A stretch of DNA of 64,000 nt, taken from Sepiola atlantica. Taxonomy: Eukaryota > Mollusca > Cephalopoda > Sepiida > Sepiolidae. Position 1 is the first letter of the stretch. Each line of letters starts with the position of its first letter. The DNA is taken from positions 38,860,301-38,924,300 of the forward strand of contig OY744519.1 in assembly GCA_963556195.1 (NCBI GenBank). Direction: 5' to 3'. Shown here piece by piece: positions 27,826 to 39,771 of this stretch. The translations under genes were made by a program, and so were the position numbers. Below the pieces are notes generated by a model. The model was not told the origin of the DNA. It did not search any database and saw nothing but the letters and a program-made list of their open reading frames with translations.

Positions 27826-29135
27826 ATAGAATGTCGATATTCCCTGGTTACACAACTCGCCAACCCCGACTAGGTGAGCGCAATACGGAAAGTCTTCTCA
27901 CTTCTCTATTTGAGTACACCTGTAATGTTGCCCCCTCTCTTTACCTTGTCCTCAAAGCCAGAAGGTGTTTCAGCAAAAATAAAAATATCAACAAACAACA
28001 CATCATTTTAATGAAGCTTATAATTTATTGCGAATAGAACATCGAAAGTGCTTGGTTGCATGACTATCTTATAGAGGTATCTAAGTTCCTTAACCACAGC
28101 TGGGAGGGGAAAAAGGCCGAACATTATTGACTTGGATCGTCACGTCTTTTATCATATCTTTATCTATCCTTTCTCGCTGAGTGCCCTTATTTGAACTTTT
28201 TTTAACACATTTCTGAAATCGGCACAATTAATAATAAGAACAATCTTATGTGTACAATTTAAATGTAAGTATCTAACTTGAAATTATCAAAACAATCACA
28301 GTCGCATTCAAAAAGCGACGTCTATCTACACCCCATGACCACTATCACGTTACTATTTCGGTTATAAGACTCGCTCACTATGCTGCCTTTTTCTATAACA
28401 TCGGGCTGGTCTTTTTATACGTCCAGGATTTTAGAAATAAGTTCCGATCTGCTGTTAATTTAATGGAAATTCAAGAAAATTCATGAATAAGATTCAGAAA
28501 TATAAGTTAACACACCAAACAATCGGACCGTTTCAAATACCTTTGATCAACTCATACCTATTATATACCATTTTACACCTATTGAAAAGGAATTGACTAC
28601 ATCTTGGTCTGCAACCCATCATTACATTAGTGCCTGACATCCCCACCATTTGATTTCAAACCCCACACCACCACCCTCATCTGAATAAATAAATAAACAC
28701 ACATTATACAAATAAATAAGTAATTAAATAAACAAATAAAACACATAAACAAATGAATAAAGAAATCTGAGATTAGTCAAATAAATTACAACAAACCAAG
28801 CCAATTCAGCAGAATTTCTTTCATAAGTTGATATCAAAGATACCAGAAGTGTCTCCCTTTTACCATTTAATCGATCAACCTTCGTACCCAAAACGCATTA
28901 AGAGGTAAATTAAAACCAATAAATAAGGGTTAAGCTTAACCAGACATAACTAAAATATAATATACTGCACCAGTAACACACTAAATAACTATCTACAACA
29001 TGTATAACATTTAGTGCCGGAACCAGCTTGTTAACTAACATATATAGTATAAATAAAACTTACGTTCTATATGAGATGAAAAAAAAATAATAGTAAATAT
29101 ATAAAAATAATTAAATAAATTAAAACAGCAAACAA

Positions 29136-29139
<4 letters not shown>
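27122..29139. other. Gene-free stretch
   Basis: Contains a short (TA)n at 27785-27820 and AAATAAAC-rich sequence near 28680-28760. The patch 28260-28345 loosely resembles 41482-41565 (shared order: TTATCA, ATTACAAT-type, GCATTA, GCGACGTCTATCTA-type), suggesting a diverged dispersed repeat. The 68-codon frame at 27831-28037 has no motifs. Confidence 0.5.

Positions 29140-29222
<83 letters not shown>
29140..29222. repeat. (TA)n(GA)n compound microsatellite
   Basis: About 50 bases of TA followed by about 32 bases of GA. Confidence 0.97.
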
Positions 29223-29225
<3 letters not shown>

Positions 29226-29934
29226 AAATATTTAATTAACAGTTACACAACACTCATCCAGAACTTATTACGATCTATTTCATTTACCGCTGAATACTTT
29301 ATCCTGAACACTTCAGGTTTAACCGCCCAGCGCTCCTGGCATTTTCTCAGACTCCGGGATATAGTTTATTTTATTTATTTTTTGACAAGCAGAGGATAAG
29401 ACTCTCGAAATATATCAAATTGATCCCTGATCATCCGGCCAATTAAAGACTAACACTCTTGCTGTCTATGTAAGTTCGTCTAGAAAAATAAACACACCTT
29501 TTCAGTCTATACCCGACTTATATTGGGTTTTGTTTCGTTTTCGTTCTTCACACCTTCCAGCGATCCGGAAGTTTGCATTACCTTCAACCTTTTAACACTT
29601 TTATTATCACTCCAAGCAATGTTTCTAATAAACTACCAATTTCTACTATATATATATATATATCTTTATATATATGTATTTTACAATACAAGAAGACAAT
29701 TATCCATTCAAAAGTATTTTTGTTTTGTCTTGAAAATTTAAAAAATATATAAAGTTCGATGGTTTCTTCCTTTTTCCTGTTTTCTATATAGCGTACTCAG
29801 TAATCCTCCTATCTTTTTCATTTGTCTCCAGGTGTCGCTAAAACAAAATATTACTTTCAAAGAGTTTAGAAGTTTGCAACTTAAATAATTAATAATGAGT
29901 TTGCTTTTGTATGTTTTAAAGATACTGACTTTGA

Positions 29935-29937
<3 letters not shown>
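29223..29937. other. Gene-free stretch
   Basis: AT-rich sequence, short TA run at about 29648-29676, no supported feature. Confidence 0.6.

Positions 29938-30000
<63 letters not shown>
29938..30000. repeat. (TA)n(GT)n compound microsatellite
   Basis: TA alternation followed by GT alternation, directly abutting the 3' side of a SINE-like fragment; it may be that fragment's tail. Confidence 0.97.
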
Positions 30001-30001
<1 letters not shown>

Positions 30002-30110
30002 TCATCTACAGTCAGTGTTTTGTTGTACTGAAAATAGTCGGTGCGGCTGGACTGGCACTCCTCCTGCTCAAGAGATACAGTCTTCTTGCCACTAAGCTAC
30101 GAGATTTAGA
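30001..30110 (-). repeat. tRNA-derived SINE-like fragment
   Basis: On the minus strand TAGCTTAGTGGC (plus positions 30088-30099) fits a pol III box A (TRGCNNAGYNGG), and GGAGTGCCAGTCC (plus 30049-30061) is a degraded box B (GGTTCGANNCC) at a tRNA-like distance. The body continues to an (AC)n/(TA)n end at 30000-29938. A second piece of the same body recurs near 30207-30240 (shared GTCAGTGC.GCTAGA-type string). Too degraded to assign a SINE family. Confidence 0.4.
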
Positions 30111-30340
30111 CGTGTAAATTGAATTTACAGTGTCATTACATGAAATTACACTGTCACTTAACAGTGGCCAATTTGTGTATTTACAAATAGCGAGATGAGT
30201 GCTTATATAGTTATCTACAAACAGTCAGTGCAGCTAGATTGTACACATCCCAACACATAGTTAGAACCTCCAACCATCTAATTGATAGTCGGCATCTGGC
30301 TTTGTCTATATCTCCCTCCTCCTCTTTCCCTGCATTTCAC

Positions 30341-31610
<1,270 letters not shown>

Positions 31611-31636
31611 ACACACACACACATACACACACACGC

Positions 31637-31715
<79 letters not shown>
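31611..31715. repeat. (AC)n(TA)n(GT)n microsatellite, self-complementary
   Basis: AC repeats, then TA, then GT, so the tract is close to its own reverse complement and could extrude as a hairpin. Confidence 0.95.
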
Positions 31716-33805
31716 CATATCTATATACATAATTGGTAAACAAAAACTGACCATTAACAATGTAACTATAGTTTAAAGTTTCATGAATTTCGTAATATGT
31801 AAAGAACATACTTAAACAGCAATTGAAATTTCTCAGCTTAATGTAGTAGACTTATGGATTATACTTAAAAACGGGTAATAATTCAGACAATATAAAAAGT
31901 AAATAGGTGGTATTACTCACCAACAATAGCCACTGTTAGCTAATTAATCGGATAGGTATAAATACATCAAGGGAGGTTTTCTGATTTTTCCACATTATGT
32001 GAGTATTTAAAAATAAATAAATACAGTTCATGAGCTTATTATTTTAAGAATTAAAATAAAAGTATATTTGAAACTATTTTGAATCAATTTTAATTAATTT
32101 GCTTTAGAGGTATAGATAATAAATTTGCAATTCTTTCATCACCCAGGCTAAGCATTATGCTTGTATCATAAGTCCATATATAATAAGTGAATACAGAGAA
32201 ATTCGTAAAATTTAAAAGAATGGATGGCTTTATTGCAAAGGCGAGATGGCGATCTGAACTGAGATACAATTTAAAGCTTTTTGAGTGGTGGAGTTTAATA
32301 CTTAACAGTAACTATGACTAGGGCATTAATTCCTTTTTATGTATCCCAATAATATTCGTAGTGTAACATTTATGTGGTAGATTTTGTTAGGGTAGGATTT
32401 TAGTATTTTTACTTCAAATAAAGTTTTTACGATTTACATAACCAGCTATATCTAGGGCTTAATAGATAGAAACTAACCTAAACTCTTTTTGAAAAAGTAT
32501 AGATTAATTTTAGAACTATTTGGAAACAAGTAAATTAGAAGTGACAGTATTTGCAAGGTTTTTCTTTGGGGTGAATATACACAACCTTTTAAAGTATATT
32601 TAATAAGATTATTATCATATTCTATTATTTAAAATAGGGTGTTTTTGTATTTTGGGTTTTGGTTTAGTTTTATTTCATACATTAGCGTTTTTTATTTGGT
32701 CTTTATTTTAATTGTACACTTTAATTATGTGTAATTATTCTTGATTACCAATATATAATTTCAATTTTTAATAGAGTAGAATAAACCATGGTTTAAGGGG
32801 AGATAACTTTTGTTTTTTATATTATTTTTGAAGGTGTTTTTGGTATATCCATACTATTGTTGGAGGCAAGTATATTTATGTTTTCTTATTTCGTGAATGT
32901 GAATAATAAATATTTAAAATATAAAAAATTAAAGAATTACATCAAATAATCAGTTTTTTTTGAAAATGTTATTCTGACAAAATATAAATAAATGTATAAT
33001 CGAATTTCCATGTAGAAATATTTAACAATTTTATTTTTTAAATTTTATATTAATTCCCGACTGAATTTACGATTTGTGCGGGGTTTCTTTTTCAAACCAA
33101 TGGTGGTTTTGTATTAAACATTAGTTTGAACATAACATCTTTCAAAGGGTTATTACTTTATTGTTTTTCTTTATTTTTATTTTCAACAGCAATAAGTGAC
33201 CAACATACTTTTTTCATGTTTCGTTTCATTTTACAATAGGACAAATTGTTTCTAGCTCAGTTAAATCCGATTGTTATAGTCGGTTTCAAGTTTTGCAGAA
33301 AAGTATTTGGGGGGATCTAATAACTACTTCTCAAGTGAGTTCTTACATGTATATGTGTTATGTGATTGGACACATCGTTACCGGAGGGAACATTTTGAGT
33401 TCCTCTATATGTTTTCCTGTGTATTAAGTTTAGAATTTTTACTATTAGAATGTTTACTATTGAAACTGAATTAACTTTTACTCAGATGAGCGCGTAGCTT
33501 CGTTGAAATACTGTGTAGTTTTCTTCTGACTCTGCTGTGAAACTCGTGCGATGTATAGAATCAATTCATTTTGAAAATGTACAAATAAAAAATACAATAT
33601 AAACAAATGATGATATAGTGGTTTTCCTGTAAGAAAAGGAGGAATTATTGGTATTCGCTGGTATATTATGGTAAAGAAGATTAAAAGAACAAAAAAACAA
33701 AATATGGTTGTGGTCGTGGGAAGAAATATGGAGACTAATAAAATGAAAGAACAAATAAAAAGTATGGATTGTTCGTTCCTTTTATCATGTGAATGAACAT
33801 ATAAT
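31716..33805. other. Gene-free AT-rich stretch
   Basis: Very AT-rich, with T-runs and no stop-free region of note. Confidence 0.6.
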
Positions 33806-33821
33806 ATATATAAATATGTAG

Positions 33822-33855
<34 letters not shown>

Positions 33856-34070
33856 CTATATATACATATATACACATATATATGTATATATATATATACA
33901 TATATATACATATATACATATATAAATATATAAATATATACATATATATACATATATATATACACATATATACATATATATACATATATATACATATATA
34001 TATACATATATGTATACATATATGTATATATATAGACATATTTATACACAGATATATACATATATATACA

Positions 34071-34101
<31 letters not shown>

Positions 34102-34189
34102 ATATATAAACATATATATATATATATTTACATATATATATATATACATGTATACATATATATTCATATATTAACATGTATATATATAT

Positions 34190-34224
<35 letters not shown>

Positions 34225-34234
34225 CATATATATA

Positions 34235-34277
<43 letters not shown>
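33806..34277. repeat. TATACA/TATAAA minisatellite-like field
   Basis: About 470 bases built from TA alternation with periodic CA and AA steps (TATATACATA, ATATACATATATAC and similar), giving irregular 8-16 base higher-order periods. All open frames inside are Tyr-Ile repeats and are artefacts. Confidence 0.95.
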
Positions 34278-34279
<2 letters not shown>

Positions 34280-34319
34280 GAAAATGAAAAAGGAAAACCA
34301 AAAAATGGATGTTTTTTAT

Positions 34320-34362
34320 GTGTACATCAACGTTTCGTCTTTATTTATAAGACTTCATCATC
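34320..34362 (-). ncRNA. Hammerhead-like motif, one core base altered
   Basis: Minus strand: ATGATGA replaces CTGATGA, followed by A, a GTCTT/AAGAC hairpin, GAAAC and GTTGATGT. The first core base C is changed to A, which should abolish activity; the rest equals the well-preserved copy at 58252-58298. Confidence 0.45.
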
Positions 34363-34589
34363 CACATTGCTCCTGCTCACCCCCACTTCTTTCTCTTACT
34401 ACCAGCCACAGTAGTCCTTGTTCACCCCCATGTTTCCACGTCTTCCCCACTCATTTTCATCAACATTCATTTTTCACTCCTCACCAAGTACGGACGTCCA
34501 CCCAGTAGTGGCCATTATTTGTTTCCCTTTTTCCCAATATGTCAACCCCACATGTGTTTGTACGTGCATGCCATTTTTCTCTATATTAT

Positions 34590-34634
34590 CATCTTGATGA
34601 AGTCTTATGAATAACGACGAACCTTTGATGTACA
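34590..34634 (+). ncRNA. Hammerhead-like motif, several core bases altered
   Basis: Plus strand: TTGATGA in place of CTGATGA, GTCTT paired with a damaged ACGAC, and GAACC in place of GAAAC. Same family as 58252-58298, but dead. Confidence 0.4.
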
Positions 34635-34707
34635 CATAAAAACATCTATTTTTTGGTTTTCCTTTTTCATTTTCCCATCACGTCGGATTACCTTCATCCT
34701 TCTCCTC

Positions 34708-34709
<2 letters not shown>

Positions 34710-34768
<59 letters not shown>

Positions 34769-35276
34769 CATACATACATACATATTCACACACATATATA
34801 TGTACATACATATATATATATAAATATATTTATATACATATACATATATATATTTAGTCATATATATACATATATATACATATATACATATATATATAAA
34901 TATATACATATCCATATATATATACACATATATATATATACACACATATATATATGCATCCATATATATGCATATACATATATATATATACATATATATA
35001 TACATATATATATACATATATATGTGTATATATACATTCATGTATATATACATATATATATGCATATATATGTATATATACATATATATATGCATATATA
35101 TGTATATATACATATATGCATATACATGTATATATACATATGTGTATATATATATTCATATATACATATATACACATATACACACATATATATACATATA
35201 TGCATATACATATACATATATATATACACATATACATATGCATATATGTATATATATACATATACATATATATATA
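34710..35276. repeat. TATACA minisatellite-like field
   Basis: About 570 bases of TA alternation with periodic ACA, GCA, GTA and TTCA steps. It ends at the TA preceding the outer inverted-repeat element at 35277. The long Tyr-Ile frames in all six frames are artefacts. Confidence 0.95.
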
Positions 35277-35553
35277 CATGGTGATTCATAAGTCACTTCA
35301 CTTAGCTATTTAAAATGGTTACCATATGAAGCACAAACATACTATGAACTTTTATAATTGTTATATTATTCTCTAATTACTGCGTTTTTATGTTAAATGT
35401 GTTTGTTTATATATTTGTTTATATATATATTTATTTCATTATGAATCAAATATGCTACAAAGAGTCGTAAATCCCTTGCAAAAATAATGGAGCTATTCAT
35501 GCATAACGATAGTGTACATTTTGAGAATTTGCTGTAATTTTAAACTCCCATAA

Positions 35554-35872
35554 TAGTCCAGGCAATATAGTACATTTTAGGGCCCGACTTGGAACAAATT
35601 GCAACAGAATTTTTTTTTCACCACCAGGCATTCCCATGAGGTGTCTAGAACATCATACTAAAAGTCCTAAGAAATCAACGTTGAGGAAATATGTCTAATT
35701 TTCATAAATCCAAGATGGCCGCCAATTTTCGATAATTTGCCATATCTCCGCATTTAGATGTCATAATTGAGTGATTTGAAGTGCTAAAATGGGGTTTTTG
35801 AACACAAGGATTTACGTGGAGTAGGTTACATTTTTATTGGATAAAGAATTTATAGCCAAAAATCCAATATGC
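35554..35872 (+). repeat. Left terminal inverted repeat of PIN-nuclease element
   Basis: About 319 bases, mirrored by 39772-40078. Landmarks are GACTTGGAACAAATTGCAAC, the CACCACCAGGCATTCCCATG string, CCAAGATGGCCGCCAATTTT and a GGATAAAGAATTTATAGCC inner part. The arms agree at well over nine bases in ten by eye; the left arm has about 11 extra bases near its outer end. Identity stops sharply after CCAATATGC. Confidence 0.9.
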
Positions 35873-35996
35873 TGGAAAGAATGTCTATTTTTAGAATGTA
35901 TTTGCTCAACATTTTATGTTTTTCGGTACATTTTTTAACCTAGGGCCTACTGAAATGTAGGAAAACACAGTTGTAGCCATAGATAAGTTTGTTATC

Positions 35997-37823
35997 CTAC
36001 TCATGAACAACAGTAAGCCTGTGTTTCAACAACAGATCATCAATATTAATTTCAAGAGTGTCACATGTTCCTTTCCACTCCATTACCTGGTAATAGACAC
36101 GAAGGCTATGGAATCTTGCAGCTGCTGATGTTGGGGGTAGAGCTTGTGGTTCCACGGAAGATGTGTTCTTGGAAATCTTGTCACAGAACCGTTTGTATCT
36201 TAAGCTGTCCAGTCCTTCCTCTTTGGTACCACCGTACAGTGATACCAGAGCTTTCTCTCCTGCAGCAGTTATGCCCTCCAGTGTTTGCCTTGATTTGTGG
36301 ATCATCTCTGATTGCTCACGAAACAGGGAATCAGTCTTCACCTTCTTCACTGCCAAACCTTTTCCCAATCCAAACAGGCGACTAGTGGTATCGCAGCCAA
36401 GAATAGCATGGACAAAGAGCAGATGGTCGCAAATCTGAGGACCCAGCAACTCTTTCGACTGCTTTATGCACCACACCCTTCTCGATTTGGTGGCTTGCTT
36501 TGACTCTGATACCAGAAACAGTTCGTTTTCGGTCATATCAGCGTGATACAACAGGAGGACCAACAAATCTGTGTCGTCACCAATGAGAACCGTATCTCTT
36601 GTTCTGGCAGAGGCAAGGGCTGTTTTAACAATGAGGACATCGGCATCATGCTTTGCGTGTTCTGTGCTGCATCCAGCCCTTTCTAGTGTGTCGCTGAGAA
36701 AATGTATGAAGCGCTGTTTGTTTGCCTTGTTGTTCAGGAAGTCCTCCTTCTTGGATTGGATGATCATATCACCAGCAAAGCTTACGGTCAAACTAGAGCA
36801 GGTTCCTGTTCTTCTTTGTTGTGTGGCATCTTTAGTTGTGGGTTCATCTTTGTAGCCATCGAAAACAATGACAGCAGCTCCATATTTCTGTGTCACATAT
36901 CTGACATAAATCTGACACACACTATTATATGTGGAACCCCTTGGCCAGGGAATCCGATGGAGTAGCGCGCCGCCATCAAGGACATATTGGACTTGGTCTA
37001 CACTCGGCTCACGTTGTTCTTCAGCTATAGACTTCCACAGAACATCAGCAAGGACTGCCTTATTGGCCTGCAAGGGAAGAGATGACGAGTCAAATAAGGC
37101 AGGAGGGTGGGTACAAAGTTCGAACTTGAATAACGTTGACAAGTCTTTGCACCGTTCACCTACAATTACCCGTCGCTGGAACACCAATTGTGGATCCACT
37201 ACTACAGATTCCCCTCTGACTTTGACAGTTGATCTGGATGCAAGGGTCATTGCTTCATCGGCTTTTCGGAAGGTGAACTCTTCCACAGATTTCCCTGCCA
37301 TGCTCACAAGAATCTTTTCTCCAATTTCTTTTGTTTGGTCAACATTGATTCCGTCCTGAGCGGCCATGCCATTCGCAATGTTGTAAAGTGAGGTATTCTC
37401 CTTGAATGGATCTCTTTCCTTCAGATAGCTGATAAGATCGAGGGTGTCCTTGACATCTCTGGCCTGTCTAGCCTTCGAAATATCTTTGTGTTGGTCGCTG
37501 GTTTCGTAGGAGACCCCGCTGAACTTCTGCATTGCATCGTTGATGTTTGCGCATGCTGGCATGGATAGGACCCACAGTAAGCGCTGAGTCTCTGTCATCC
37601 CTTTTCCTCGAGTTAGGCCCCCATGCGTCTTTATACTTCTCATCAAAACTTGTTCAATTATCAGATCTGTGGAGAGCCCTGCCCAGTATCTATTACTGCG
37701 CCGCACAACGTGGTATCCCTCTTGGAACTTCTTATACACATCCGGATGTGTATTTGGTAGTTCGGTCATCATTTGCAGGTAAACATATGCAGACTTTGTA
37801 TACAGTCGGTGTCCAGAAGCGCA
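35997..37823 (-). pseudogene. Nuclease-element protein, C-terminal PIN/FEN1-like nuclease segment
   Basis: The open frame from 37850 to 35997 has 617 codons; its first ~10 residues are out of register. The conserved start reads SGHRLYTKSAYVYLQMM, then HVVRRSNRYWAGLSTDLIIE and GLTRGKGMTETQ. From residue ~288 the motif order is that of FEN1/XPG flap nucleases in the PIN-like fold: VLDGGALL (D292), VIVFDGYKDEPTTK with QRR (D331), KHDADVLIV (D402, D404), VLIGDDTDLLVLL (D425-D428), and ILGCDTTSRLFGLGKG (D487, then a G-x-G-x-G run like the helix-two-turn-helix after GCDY). All the acidic positions expected for a two-metal site are kept. The protein ends at ...VYYQVMEWKG plus a short unrelated tail. 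Confidence 0.72.
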
Positions 37824-39215
37824 AGGTAGGGAAGCATATCGTGCACACATTGGAGGTGTAAGCTCCAGTTCCCTGTTCTTTCAGCTTTAATAAATTTCCG
37901 CAAGATGTCCACCATGTTGAGATACTGCAACCAGAGTTTTGCTGTTGGCATAGTCATCATTTCCTTTTTGTTGTCAAGTTCAGCCTGGATTCTTTGCAAC
38001 ACTTTTGCAGAGCAAACTTCTTCCACTGAGAGGGAAGAGGACATTGCTCTGTCATACAATTCACTTGCTGTAGTTATGTCAGTCGTCACTGTATCTGAAG
38101 GAATATCTTGTGGTTCTACATTATCTGTCTCAGTATCAGCAGTTGCCACTTGTGGTTCCTGAACTGTGTCTTTGGTTGGCACAGGCACATGGAATGTCCC
38201 TGTGCCATCAATTGTTGCCACATTATGGTCCACATTATCGGCAATATACTCTATGTGGTGCTCTTCGGAATACCCAGGGATCTCAGTACCTTGTACAACA
38301 GCTGCACTCCGTTCATATTTCATGACTTCAGCATAGGAAAATGAAAACCCATGCCACTGAAGCGTGTCCACCAAAAAACGTGACGCAAAATGGTGGTGCA
38401 TCTGGATACCGAGGCCAAGCTGAAGAGGGGTTATTATTGCCCTTGGTCGTATGGCTTGCATTATGGCCTGCCCAATCGAAGCAAGTTTTACACCAACATT
38501 TTTGCCAGCAAACATAGTCCTAAGCAGTAATTGCATTGAGTTTGGAATGTAGCTAGCAGAATCAGCAATGTCGCCCGTGTCTGGATAGAAATCCTTTGGG
38601 GTTTCCATGGACTTTACATCACTGGCAATGAGTTTTGCAGCAGCTTCAATAATATTCAACTTGTCATCTTCAATATTTTCAGCTTTCTGTTGCTTGTGGA
38701 ATGCATAGAGGATTGAGCTCGCTGTATCTCGCAATGTGACCACACATTCTTTGGTGCTCAGCACAGTCATTAAAACACTTTCGCCAAAGTGCTCCTTTAT
38801 TTTAGTTTTCATGTATTTAGCACTGTAAGGTTCATGCTCTGTGTTCTGAAGAAACTCTGACATTTTGAGAACAAGGTCATGTATGGTGGTTTGCTCCTTG
38901 TATTTTGCCTATAAGAACTGAGCCACTTCCAGGAACGCTGACGTTCTCTCGTCTATCTCAGGCCTTCCGAGTTTGAGCCTCTTTGATTTGTCTCCAGTAC
39001 TACTGGTGTCTAATAAGTGTTTAGTAGGAATGTTTTTCCCTGTCCTAAAGTTGCTACTGCACTGCTGGTGATACATTGCATCCGCTGCGTGTAGGTCATT
39101 CACCGATGCTATTCTGCCTAATACTGTTGCAGACCATTCGTCATTTCTAGAATGACAAACCTGAAGGATACTCTTCTGAAAGTCTTCTGTCCTAACTGGG
39201 AAAACACCGTACTCT
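37819..39215 (-). pseudogene. Nuclease-element protein, central segment with amber stop
   Basis: From FPVRTEDFQKS the frame runs through DEWSATVLGRI, DLHAADAMYHQQC and NFRTGK (a His/Cys-rich family signature) to FLEVAQFL. There TAG (38909-38911) interrupts it. The same frame then continues AKYKEQTTIHDLVLKM and the long stretch EFLQNTEHEPYSAKY through LWLQYLNMVDILRKF to NWSLHLQCVHDMLPYLA. An acidic, Thr-rich linker (around 38090-38200) separates two folded-looking parts. The final frame after PYLA (LLDTDC...) is out of register; the true continuation is in the next frame. Function of this segment unknown. Confidence 0.68.
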
Positions 39216-39524
39216 TTGCTTCCTACCAGTTTTAGCTGACTGTCCACACAACAAGCAGTGTTCTTGAAAATTGAAGTGTAGTTCAGAACGGAGCTCACAG
39301 CGGGGTTTTGGTGGTTGTTGCTGCCTTGCTAGGTCACGTGCAATGTTTTCTGCTTTGCAATAGTTGCGGCGACATTCTACGTGTAGTGTCTCTCCTGGAT
39401 TCACTACCAAATCGCTACCACGTTGACTACTTGCACGATTCACGCCATCGCTGCCTTTTGTTCGAAGAACAACTGTCGCCTTTCCGTCAGAGATTGATTC
39501 ATTACAGATGCGACACTTCTCCAT
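39192..39524 (-). pseudogene. Nuclease-element protein, N-terminal Cys/His segment
   Basis: Opens with MEKCRICNESIS (C-x2-C), then about 40 residues later LHVECRRNYC (H-x3-C with further Cys), and at residues ~88-95 HCLLCGQ. The paired Cys/His spacing suggests one or two zinc-binding knuckles, plausibly for DNA binding. The frame terminates at 39192-39194, just after QRVRCFPS, because of a frameshift; the continuing sequence (FPVRTEDFQKS) lies in another frame. The apparent start upstream at 39530 is a TTG; the first ATG is 39524-39522. Confidence 0.7.
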
Positions 39525-39615
39525 TGTCAATGTTTGCTGAATTTCAGATTAATTACCCTGGAATAGAAACAAAAATAATATATAAAGTTATAAAATAAAT
39601 AGTTAAATATAAAAA

Positions 39616-39690
39616 GTTATAATATAAAGTTAGTCAAGAGTTAGTAAGTTATAATAAAGTTTTAATATAAAGTTAGTCAAGAGTTAGTCA
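39616..39690. repeat. Short ~37-base tandem duplication upstream of the nuclease gene
   Basis: Two copies of a TTATAATA(T)AAAGT...AATATAAAGTTAGTCAAGAGTTAGT block between the start codon and the right TIR. AT-rich and TATA-like strings here could be the promoter of the gene; that is inference. Confidence 0.6.
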
Positions 39691-39771
39691 CATGAGGCAG
39701 CAAAACAGTCACATTTCAGTTTGCTTATGTTTCGGATACCACGCATATGAACATTTTTCAATATTTTTTGG

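Larger units (their letters stand above)
34278..34676. repeat. Inverted-repeat PLE terminal element with two opposed hammerhead-like motifs
   Basis: The first ~80 bases (34278-34358) are the reverse complement of the last ~80 (34596-34676): GGGAAAATGAAAAAGGAAAA, ATGTTTT.ATGTGTACATCAA, CGTCTTTATT, AAGACTTCATCA. Between them lies a C-rich spacer that also occurs at 58034-58240, including TACGGACGTCCACCCAGTAG and TGTGTTTGTACGTGCATG-type strings. The element is bracketed on both sides by (TA)n tracts. It looks like two PLE terminal repeats in opposite orientation rather than a classical transposon, because the repeated part is the PLE tail. Confidence 0.75.
35997..39524 (-). pseudogene. TIR-element nuclease protein, full-length but interrupted (Zn-binding N-terminus + PIN/FEN-like domain)
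   Basis: Read as one reading path, the gene starts at ATG 39524-39522 in a good initiation context (A at -3, G at +4) and stops with TAG at 35997-35999: about 1,180 codons, no visible intron. Three lesions break it: a frameshift near 39200-39215, an in-frame TAG at 38909-38911, and a one-base frameshift near 37819-37823. Parts keep the same order on either side of each lesion, so this is one damaged gene and not an operon. The protein resembles a large, repetitive family of uncharacterised animal proteins common in molluscs and cnidarians (recalled, not searched). Members as I recall them continue into a Cys-rich C-terminus, which is absent here. The coding region is visibly GC-richer than its flanks. 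Confidence 0.78.

Noticed and set aside
33735..35313. Several 70-140-codon open frames rich in Tyr and Ile on both strands
   Set aside because: They are translations of (TA)n and TATACA tracts in every frame; the same happens at 1.6, 6.8, 12.0, 13.5, 40.2, 56.3 and 58.5 kb.
37769..37850. Apparent overlap of two minus-strand genes (617- and 364-codon frames)
   Set aside because: Sequence logic shows a one-base frameshift in one gene, not two overlapping genes; the first ten or so residues of the 617-codon frame are out of register.
36065..39598. Plus-strand open frames of 60-140 codons inside the nuclease element
   Set aside because: They are antisense shadows of the minus-strand nuclease gene and lack motifs of their own.
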